A program made the translations under genes and the position numbers. The notes below the pieces were generated by a model that saw only the letters and a program-made list of their open reading frames with translations, was not told where the DNA came from and made no database searches. Of a stretch of 6,980 bases of DNA, positions 1 through 6,700 are shown in pieces. Numbering within the stretch: position 1 is the first letter of the stretch; each line of letters opens with the position of its first letter. The DNA lies in assembly GCA_963648435.1 (NCBI GenBank), contig CAVJDT010000059.1:1-6980 (forward strand), read 5' to 3'. The DNA comes from UMGS75 sp963648435 (GTDB taxonomy: Bacteria; Bacillota_I; Bacilli_A; ML615J-28; CAG-313).

Positions 1-9
1 ACAAATCAA

Positions 10-44
10 CCATACCTCAAATTTTGAAGTATGGCCTTTTTTTT
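10..44 (+). terminator. Rho-independent terminator of an upstream gene
   Basis: An inverted repeat pairs CCATAC (10-15) with GTATGG (29-34). It continues after one C/A mismatch through TCAA/TTGA to a 3-base loop, and is followed by CC and a run of eight T (37-44). This is a classic intrinsic terminator for transcription running left to right. The gene it ends lies outside the window. There is no matching A-run on its left side, so I see no support for bidirectional function. It insulates the cassette that follows from upstream transcription. Confidence 0.9.
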
Positions 45-73
45 ATATTTGTTAAAAAAAATAAATAAAAAAA

Positions 74-106
74 GGTTGACAAAAGAGAAAAACGTAGTGT
101 TTATAA
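74..106 (+). promoter_or_regulatory. Promoter-like element, copy 1
   Basis: TTGACA (76-81) is a perfect -35 box. GTTTATAA (99-106) begins 17 bp later. The TATAA core of the second box sits about 20 bp from the -35, which is long for a housekeeping promoter, so either GTTTAT is the true -10 or a different sigma factor is used. The evidence is a sequence match and repetition of the same arrangement at 218-249. Confidence 0.45.
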
Positions 107-143
107 GTGAGGGTAGGAAAATAAAAATAAAAAAGTTTAAAAA

Positions 144-176
144 AGCGGACAAAAATTCAGTTTCATTCGTATACAA
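144..176 (+). promoter_or_regulatory. Promoter-like element, copy 2 (degenerate)
   Basis: CGGACA (146-151) is followed after 17 bp by GTATACAA (169-176). The boxes deviate from copies 1 and 3, but spacing and flanking purine blocks agree with copy 1. It may be a weaker or decayed promoter, or a binding site for a regulator. Confidence 0.3.
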
Positions 177-217
177 ATATGAGGGGAGAAAAATAAAATA
201 ACAAAAAAATAAAGAAT

Positions 218-250
218 GGTTGACATTTATAGTTTTGTTGCGTTTATAAA
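218..250 (+). promoter_or_regulatory. Promoter-like element, copy 3, proximal to the sigma-like gene
   Basis: TTGACA (220-225) is followed after 16 bp by GTTTATAA (242-249). It ends about 30 bp before the ATG at 280, and a ribosome binding site AGAAAGGA lies at 262-269. This is the copy best placed to transcribe the sigma-factor-like gene. Autoregulation by that gene's product is plausible but not shown. Confidence 0.5.
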
Positions 251-279
251 TAAAGCCCTTCAGAAAGGAAAAAAGTATT

Positions 280-936
280 ATGATTTATGTTAACAAACTT
301 TATTCAATAACTCAGTATCAACAAACTTTAGATAATGAGTTATTTACAAAAATTGCTGTTGAATTTATGCCACTAATTGAAAAAAATTTAAACTATGCAA
401 AAATGAAAAAAATAGATGAGGAGGAATTAAAAGATCTAAAACAAACCTTGTTAATTAAATTAAATCAAATCGTTTTGAATTTTAAAATTGTCAACCACCC
501 TATTCAAGAAAAATATTTTGATTTATTTACTAATGAATGTTGTATGAAAACAATAGAAGATTATGAAACATTACAAAAGGAATATCAGGCCTTTTGTAAT
601 TACAATAACTTTAAAAAGTATTTAAAGGTATCAATGCATAATGAGGTTATTAGTTATATCAAAAAATACACAGCTAGTCAAAACAAAATAAAATTAAATG
701 ATAAAACAAAAGATGAAACGGAACTATTAGAGTTTGTTCCAGATTATGAGGTTAAACAAGTTGAATATGATTATTCTAAATTAACCAAAAAAGATTTAGA
801 GTTCTTAAATCTTTTTATCGAAAATACTAGAGTTTTAACTAGCACTGAAGTTAGTAAAAAATTAAATGTTTCTAGGCAAGCCGTAAATAAGAGAAAGAAT
901 AGGATTAAAGCTAAAGTACAAATTGAAGGGTGGTGA
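280..936 (+). CDS. Sigma-70-like RNA polymerase sigma factor / phage-type transcription regulator
   Basis: A 218-residue cytoplasmic protein, probably a small alternative sigma factor or phage late-gene activator that directs RNA polymerase to a few promoters. Residues ~25-130 resemble sigma region 2: an acidic helix around EEELKDLKQTLLIKL (47-61) fits the usual DL-Q-LLxKL core-binding helix, and the FKKYLKVSMHNEVISYIKK stretch (111-129) fits the F-x-YL...YIRK part. A loop of ~45 residues (65-110) separates them. Residues ~168-212 fit region 4, with a helix-turn-helix at 187-208 (TSTEVSKKLNVSRQAVNKR). The start at ATG 280 is supported by AGAAAGGA 10 bp upstream. It stands first in the cluster, behind a triplicated promoter-like array. 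Size and position next to a holin recall TcdR/UviA-type factors, but homology to that group is inference. A phage ArpU-like activator is the alternative. Confidence 0.7.
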   Translation: MIYVNKLYSITQYQQTLDNELFTKIAVEFMPLIEKNLNYAKMKKIDEEELKDLKQTLLIKLNQIVLNFKIVNHPIQEKYFDLFTNECCMKTIEDYETLQKEYQAFCNYNNFKKYLKVSMHNEVISYIKKYTASQNKIKLNDKTKDETELLEFVPDYEVKQVEYDYSKLTKKDLEFLNLFIENTRVLTSTEVSKKLNVSRQAVNKRKNRIKAKVQIEGW

Positions 937-996
937 TAGAAAATGAAAGTAGTATGAATTATTTTATTGTATAAGTAGAAAAAAGGAGGGGATAAC
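937..996 (+). promoter_or_regulatory. Intergenic leader with strong ribosome binding site for the holin gene
   Basis: This 60-bp gap is the only sizeable space between genes after 280. It contains AAAGGAGGGG (982-991), a near-perfect Shine-Dalgarno sequence about 7 bp before the ATG at 997. A -10-like TATAAG occurs at 970-975 but no convincing -35 lies upstream. No terminator is visible, so read-through from the sigma-like gene is likely; an extra promoter used by that sigma factor is possible. Confidence 0.45.
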
Positions 997-1272
997 ATGG
1001 ATTATATAAACATTTCAATCATTGTTGTAATGTGTTATATAACTAACGAAGTATGTAAAGTTCTATTTAAGAAAAAACAAAAAGTATATAAACTTATTCC
1101 AATACTAGTTAGTATGTTTGGCGGTTTACTCGGAGTATTAATGTATCTAACAAATAAAGAAATGATAAATACAACTAACGTTTGGACCGCCCTTAGTATT
1201 GGTATTATTAGTGGCCAAAGTGCCACCGGAACTAATCAAACAATTAAACAAATTTTATATAAGGAGAAATAA
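997..1272 (+). CDS. Phage holin, Hol44 type (holin superfamily V)
   Basis: A 91-residue membrane protein. Holins oligomerise in the cytoplasmic membrane and open lesions that release proteins or let lysins reach the wall. Hydrophobic segments lie at about 4-20, 33-52 and 62-76. A basic loop (KKKQKVYK, 25-32) separates the first two and a lysine-rich tail ends the protein. The pattern PILVSMFGGLLGVLMYL (35-51), followed by a WTALSIGIISGQSATGTNQ stretch (63-81), matches the family habit of a second helix with GxLLG and a terminal SGxxATGxxQ motif, followed by IKQ. The start is fixed by a strong AAAGGAGG at 982-989. The next gene starts 2 bp after the stop, so both are co-translated. No endolysin gene is visible beside it, which is unusual for a phage lysis module and leaves room for a protein-release role. 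Confidence 0.85.
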   Translation: MDYINISIIVVMCYITNEVCKVLFKKKQKVYKLIPILVSMFGGLLGVLMYLTNKEMINTTNVWTALSIGIISGQSATGTNQTIKQILYKEK

Positions 1273-1274
1273 AA

Positions 1275-2390
1275 ATGGCAGATTTAAAAAATATCATAGA
1301 ATTAAAAAATAGAAAATCAGAAAATATTAACAAAAAAATATTACAAGTAGAAAATGTAAGAAGAAACGAAGTAGGAGAAATAATTGAACTTTATGTAACA
1401 GAAATCAGTGATGACTCTTGCCCACAAGAAGTAGGTACACGTCTTGAAGCTAGTGAACTAACTCGCGTAATTGGTGACTTAATTGATCTTCATAAAGCAT
1501 CAAGTATTGAAAAAGTAGATTATGATTTAAGTAAAATCGTAATTCCTGATAGAACAAGAAAAAACTTTACTGTTTCTAAAAAAGGTTATGCTGGTAGTAA
1601 TATTACTTTAGAAGTAATTGAAGGGTCTTCATCTATTTCTATAAATGATGATACAGTAACTGTATATCCATCATCTGTAGATAAAACTGTAAAACTTCGT
1701 GCTACTGTAACTAATGGCATTAGCTCTAAATCAAAAGATTTTGATATCGTAGTTTTGAGAAATTTAACAGAATTAGAAAAACAAGAAGAAGATGCTGCTT
1801 CATTAACTATTCCAACAGAAATAACTAGAAATATCACATTACCAACAACTGGTGAAAATGGATCAGTAATAAAGTGGAGTCTATATCTAGATAATACTTT
1901 AAAAGAATTTGTAATGCTTAAAGGAAAAGATAAACTAGAAGTAGTAAGACAAAATGATGATTATGAAGTATCTTTAGAGGCTGAAGTGTTAAGAGATGGA
2001 TGTACGAAAATTTCTAAAAGTTTTCCTATCACTGTTTTAGGATACCCAACTACTTTTGTTCCATTAAATAAAACTTCAGAATGGATTAGAGATCCTAATA
2101 TTTATAAAACAGAAACCTTTACGATTAAATCAAGTAATAGTAAAAAACTATTTGTAAATATAAAAAACTACTACCCAGATTATTTGGATGTTAGAGCCAA
2201 AAGTAATAATAATACTTCGGTTATAGTTGAAATATCAGAAAAAGAAGGCCTACATAATATTCAAGTAACATGGACAAAGGTTTTAAGTGTCGACTTAGAA
2301 GTGTATTTAGATAGTGATAGAACTGTTCTTTTAGGTGTATTACCATGCACAATCAATTACTACTGTTTATCAGATGAACCAATTGACTAA
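1275..2390 (+). CDS. Phage-tail-like N-terminus with bacterial Ig-like domains
   Basis: A 371-residue protein without signal peptide or membrane segment. Residues 1-75 (LKNRKSENINKKILQVENV, then GEIIELYVTEIS and EVGTRLEASEL) resemble the conserved head of Gram-positive phage tail or baseplate appendage proteins, which usually carry an EGTPLNAExLN motif; here it reads VGTRLEASEL (53-62). Residues ~82-161 form a first Ig-like domain. Residues ~174-254 form a second that fits the 'atrophied' bacterial Ig family well (LTIPTEITRNITLPTTGENG at 177-196, KWSL, then SFPITVL). Residues ~260-364 look like a further beta-sandwich. Such domains bind surfaces or act as spacers in fibres. The AAGGAG at 1261-1266 lies inside the holin's last codons, so translation is coupled. 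A role as a binding partner or displayed adhesin of the RHS protein is inference; a phage tail fibre remnant is the alternative. Confidence 0.65.
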   Translation: MADLKNIIELKNRKSENINKKILQVENVRRNEVGEIIELYVTEISDDSCPQEVGTRLEASELTRVIGDLIDLHKASSIEKVDYDLSKIVIPDRTRKNFTVSKKGYAGSNITLEVIEGSSSISINDDTVTVYPSSVDKTVKLRATVTNGISSKSKDFDIVVLRNLTELEKQEEDAASLTIPTEITRNITLPTTGENGSVIKWSLYLDNTLKEFVMLKGKDKLEVVRQNDDYEVSLEAEVLRDGCTKISKSFPITVLGYPTTFVPLNKTSEWIRDPNIYKTETFTIKSSNSKKLFVNIKNYYPDYLDVRAKSNNNTSVIVEISEKEGLHNIQVTWTKVLSVDLEVYLDSDRTVLLGVLPCTINYYCLSDEPID

Positions 2391-2397
2391 AAAGGAG
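2391..2397 (+). promoter_or_regulatory. Ribosome binding site that fixes the MurE-like start
   Basis: AAAGGAG begins directly after the preceding stop codon and lies 6 bp before ATG 2404. A longer reading frame opens at GTG 2335, inside the preceding gene, but has no comparable site and would add 23 residues that fit no known domain. The start at 2404 is therefore preferred. Confidence 0.85.
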
Positions 2398-2403
2398 AAG
2401 AAT

Positions 2404-3717
2404 ATGAAACTAGAAGATTTAAAGAACAAATTACAACAAAAACTAAATATTGAAGTTAATAATACAAGTAGTAAAACTAATCAAATGAAAATCATAGGTG
2501 TAACTGGTAGTTGTGGTAAATCAACGGTGTGTTATCTTCTTCATGAATATTTAAAAAAATTAGGTTTCAAATCTGTTTTATACAGTAGTATTAAAGTTGA
2601 TTCACCAATGAGCATAAATAGTCAAACAGAAGCTGCTGAATTATCATTTAAAAATGAGACAGAATTACTTGATATTATTACAAATGCTTTAGAATACAAA
2701 AGTGATTACTTAATTTTAGAAATAAATGAAAGTATAATTGAAAAAGGATTAATCAAAGATATTCCTTTTGATATTAGAGTACTTACCAATTTAAATCCTA
2801 AACACAATCTTAAATATTCAGCTACTAAGTATGTAAATATTAAAAAAAGTTTCTTTAAAGATGTTAAAGAAGCTTGTATTTGTATCTATGGATTTCAAGA
2901 TTATGATAAAGAGTTGTTTAATGAATTATTAACTATTAATAATATGCCTAAACTAACATTTACATCTAATTATATTGCAAGATGCAAAGATATAAATCCA
3001 AATACTATATCTACTTTACTTACTCATATTGATGAAGAAACAAAAGAATTTGAAGTGAAAATGAATAATACAAATTATAAATTTAATTACACTTCAAATA
3101 TGAAATATAATATTTTAAACTATTTATGTGTTTTAACTATTTTAAAGTCAATTAATCAAATTAATGAAAATGTCTTTAATAAAGTTATTAATAGTACTCT
3201 TCCTGGTAGAAGTGAAACTTATTATGTTGATGGTAGAACTATCATTGTTGATTTACATCTTTCATCAGCTCTTCAAGAACTAAAAGAATTAAAGGCTCAA
3301 GGAAAAATTGAAAATATTAAAGTAGTTGTAGGCTCAGTTGGTTCTGGCTTTTATAACTGGAGTAAAGAATTTAATGAAGGATTTCATTACACTAATAGAC
3401 ATGCTTCAAGAAAATATGCGATGGAACTTTTAAAAGATGGTATCAGTCATGTCTATTTAACGGAAAATGATAATGGAAAAGAAAGTGTAAGAGATATATG
3501 TAATGAGCTACAGTCATATCTAGGCACGACCCCTTCAACTATTATCGAAAATAGAGAAGAAGCCATAAGAAGAGCTATCAGCGAATCATCAAGTAACGAT
3601 GCTATTTTAATTGCGGGAAGAGGTAATAGAAGAATTCTTTGTAATGGTGAATTTACAATGAAATTATTAAAAGATAGTGATATTGTTAAAAAAACACTAA
3701 ATGAATTAGGTTGGTAA
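2404..3717 (+). CDS. MurE-like Mur ligase lacking the UDP-MurNAc-binding domain
   Basis: A 437-residue ATP-dependent amide ligase of the Mur family; these join an amino acid or peptide to a carboxylate through an acyl phosphate. The P-loop is GVTGSCGKST (32-41). ILEINES (104-110) replaces the MurE EVSS segment. TNLNPKH (128-134) keeps the histidine of TNLxxDH. The YVNIKKSF segment (143-150) keeps the lysine (K147) expected to be carbamylated. The C-terminal domain starts near GRSE (268-271), with VDLHLSS (282-288) replacing VDYAHTP, and ends with NREEAIRRAI and AGRGNRR (404-410) replacing GKGHE. The amino-acid-recognition motif DNPR appears as DNGK (356-359). Only ~30 residues precede the P-loop, against ~105-110 in true MurE, so the UDP-MurNAc-binding domain is absent. 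MurT, folylpolyglutamate synthase and PgsB also lack it. The substrate is unknown. A routine role in peptidoglycan precursor synthesis is unlikely. It sits 13 bp after the Ig-like gene and 4 bp before the RHS gene. Confidence 0.8.
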   Translation: MKLEDLKNKLQQKLNIEVNNTSSKTNQMKIIGVTGSCGKSTVCYLLHEYLKKLGFKSVLYSSIKVDSPMSINSQTEAAELSFKNETELLDIITNALEYKSDYLILEINESIIEKGLIKDIPFDIRVLTNLNPKHNLKYSATKYVNIKKSFFKDVKEACICIYGFQDYDKELFNELLTINNMPKLTFTSNYIARCKDINPNTISTLLTHIDEETKEFEVKMNNTNYKFNYTSNMKYNILNYLCVLTILKSINQINENVFNKVINSTLPGRSETYYVDGRTIIVDLHLSSALQELKELKAQGKIENIKVVVGSVGSGFYNWSKEFNEGFHYTNRHASRKYAMELLKDGISHVYLTENDNGKESVRDICNELQSYLGTTPSTIIENREEAIRRAISESSSNDAILIAGRGNRRILCNGEFTMKLLKDSDIVKKTLNELGW

Positions 3718-3721
3718 AATT

Positions 3722-6700
3722 ATGGATAAAAGTATAACTAAACAAACCGAATTAGAATTTAATGGTAACATTACTTTAAATAAATTAAATATTTATACCG
3801 GAAGACTAAATACGATATTTCCTCTTATTAGCACTGGTTCTAATACTTTTCAAATTGTAGCTTCACTAATCTATAATTCTAATAGTTTAAAAAGTGATTT
3901 TAATTTTAAAAAAATTGGCTTTGAGAAAGGTTGGAAACTAAATATTGAACAACACCTTTTTCCATATAATGAATCATATAACCTAAGTGAGTTTAATCCA
4001 GGTGATTATGTATATATAGATTCTAACTGGATTATTCATAGATTTATTAAATATAAAGAAAAAGGTTTATATGGTAGTGAAGAAGCAGTATACTATGATC
4101 CTAAAAATCCTGGACTCAGACTTAAGATATATGATACAAAATATCCAGAAATATATGATGGAAGTTATAATCTTATTAGATTTAATCATAATGGTAAAAT
4201 CATTGAGATAGTATCTTGTGTAAATCAAAATATCATTAAAAAGATAGAGTATAATGATATGGATCAAATTGAATCAATTTATGACTTAAGAAAACCAAAC
4301 CAAAAGATAGAGTTTTTCTATAATGACCAAAATCAATTAATCAAAGCATCATCACCATATGATATGGTAAAATTATCATATAACGCAAATAAACTAGAAA
4401 AAATAACTAATATCCTAGAAAACCAAAGACAAGATAAAGTTAAGTTTATATATAACGATAAACAAAAACTAGAAACCATAATTGAACTAGAAAACTTAAA
4501 TGCTATTACTTTTGAATATGATGAAACACCAAATCCTAAAGTTATTAAAATAATAGAAAGACAAGCAAAAGAAGAATACAACCTAAGTGATGATGCAAGC
4601 TATGTATCAAAAACTAAATATTTAGGTGATAATACTTACGTAACAAATGATAAAAAGGCGATGGACAGTACATATTTAGTAATGCCAACTGAATATATAA
4701 GAAATACAACATTATTTAACTATAAATCATTTTGTACGGAAGTCACAAATGATAAAAATATTACATTAAGATATTATTTCAATATGGATACAACAACATC
4801 TGTTGTCACAGAGTATTTGGAAAATGATAATGACTACAATAATTTTACTGAATCTAAACTAAGTGGATATAAAGTAAGTACTAATGGCACATCAAGGCAT
4901 TCCATAAATAGATGTAGCTTTACATCAGTACAAGCTATTAATCAACCAAATAATCTACCAAGTAATATAAAAGGAAAATACCAACTATATGGTGTAGGTA
5001 ATCTTTTATCAACCTTAAGAAATGTTAACTATCTGGGAATTGAAGACTTTGTATTATCATTTTTTGTTAGAGCTAAAGAAGATATAACTACTAAAATAAA
5101 AGCAGAATTAGCATTAGATAAAGAAGACATTTCAGATACTAAATATAGTGGTGGTTATACATATATTAAGCCAATGCCTGCTGGTTCTATACAATATGTT
5201 CAAATACCAGTTAATTTTTCAATTAGTAAATTTGAAATTAGAAATATGTATGTTTTATTTACTGATAATACCTCAATAGAAATTGGTGATGCTAAGTTCT
5301 CAATTGGTAATATTAATAACCCAATGTTTATTGATACAGTTCAAATAGATACAGTTGATACATTTAGATATACAGAAAACAATACGGAAATAACAGTGCC
5401 TAAATCAGATGATTTCTTCATAACAGAAAGTGATGTTATAGAAACTTATAAAAGTTTATTTTATAAAAAAATAAATAGCCAACAATACTTTGATTTAGTA
5501 TATTGTGGTGGTACTAAAGTTAAACCAATTACTTCATTTAGTTTATATTATAGTGATTTAAATAATGTTCATACTATGGAAGTAACAATATCAGATACTA
5601 AAGGTACTACTAACTTAACAACTAAAAAACGAACTATGACAGGTTATAAAAAATATATTGCGTTAGAAAAAGAAATTAATTTCTTAAAAACTTCAAACAA
5701 TAATTATGCTTATTGTATTGCTACTACAACATATGATGAAACTGATAATCAACAACTAATTGGTCAAGATATCGCGAAAGCAGTTCAAATAGTTACATAT
5801 GATGGCCGAACTTTAAGTAATGAATATATCAAAGAGACTTATAAAGAAGATAAATTAACCATATTACAAGATACCACTACTACTAATATTTATGATGAAT
5901 ATGGTAACTTAATAAAAGAAGTTAAAACTGGCCAAAATATGACAGAATCCATAGAGTGTGAATATATCTATGATGATTCAAACCCTAGTTTAAAAGAACG
6001 ACTAACTAAGATAAAAGAAAATAATAACGTTATGGGAATTACCTATAACAAAGATTTCACAACAAATGAAATAATAAACAAATACAACAACCAAAAAATA
6101 AACAAGGTTAAATATAAGTATGATAAACTAGGTAAACTCACAAATTTAATGTTTTACGATCGGTATGATAAGTTAATTAATAATAATGCCATATCATATA
6201 AAAATAATAATGTAAATAAACTAACCGATAATAGTGAAGTAGTTTATGGAATGATTTATAATGGTTTAAATGAACCATGTGAATTATATAAAAATGGAAA
6301 ACTACTAGAAAAAAGTAAAACCAAAAAAACAAAAGAAATAGATTCCACCACTTCAATAAGATATCAAAATGGTATAACCTATCAAATACAAGATAATGTA
6401 AACAAACATAAAAAACTAACATCTTGTAAAGTAACCCTTAAAAAAGGTGATGAAGTACAAGCTGAAAAAGAAACAATTTATGAATATGAAAACGCACATA
6501 CACCAACCTATTTTGATAAATTAACAAAAGTAGTAGATCCATATACTAATAAGACATATAATTTTACTTACAATGAAGATATAACAGGTATATTAAAAGA
6601 AACAATGAGATGTAGTGATAACTATTTAATAGAATCAAACCAAAACAATGAAAAAACATACACCATTCCAAGCGATAAAAGAAAAGTAAGATTAATAGTC

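Larger units (their letters stand above)
74..250 (+). repeat. Three diverged tandem copies of a ~72-bp promoter-like unit
   Basis: Three units start at about 74, 144 and 218, with offsets of 70 and 74 bp. Each has a GGTTGACA-like box and, 16-17 bp later, a GTTTATAA-like box. The first and third copies have identical boxes; the middle one reads AGCGGACA and GTATACAA. After the second box, copies 1 and 2 also share a GAGGG purine block and an A-rich AAAATAAAA tract. The spacers between boxes are not conserved, which suggests that selection, not only recent duplication, preserves the boxes. The array lies directly upstream of the sigma-factor-like gene, so it probably controls that gene. Confidence 0.6.

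Noticed and set aside
60..250. CRISPR array
   Set aside because: The repeated boxes are only about 8 bp with one degenerate copy, the unit is purine-rich and promoter-like, and no cas gene is present.
934..939. Use of TGA as tryptophan (Mycoplasma code)
   Set aside because: The sigma-like gene ends TGG TGA TAG, which alone is ambiguous, but tryptophans in the other genes use TGG and no in-frame TGA occurs across more than 1000 codons of the RHS gene.
771..998. Minus-strand ORF of 75 codons
   Set aside because: It lies opposite the sigma-like gene, has low-complexity hydrophobic content typical of an antisense shadow, and has no supporting start signals.
1035..1226. Minus-strand ORF of 63 codons
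   Set aside because: It is fully antisense to the well-supported holin gene and has no recognisable features.
1586..1837. Minus-strand ORF of 83 codons
   Set aside because: It lies inside the Ig-like gene on the opposite strand; a shadow of its serine- and lysine-rich codons.
2335..2403. GTG start giving a 460-residue version of the MurE-like protein
   Set aside because: It overlaps the preceding gene out of frame, lacks a good ribosome binding site and adds no recognisable domain; AAAGGAG before ATG 2404 is decisive.
4067..4581. Two minus-strand ORFs (4067-4267 and 4333-4581)
   Set aside because: They are antisense to the continuous RHS frame, and their hydrophobic, isoleucine-rich content is what AT-rich antisense produces.
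6177..6422. Minus-strand ORF of 81 codons, rich in F, Y, H and W
   Set aside because: It is antisense to the RHS frame and its odd composition comes from reversed AAA/ATA/CAA codons; no start signal.
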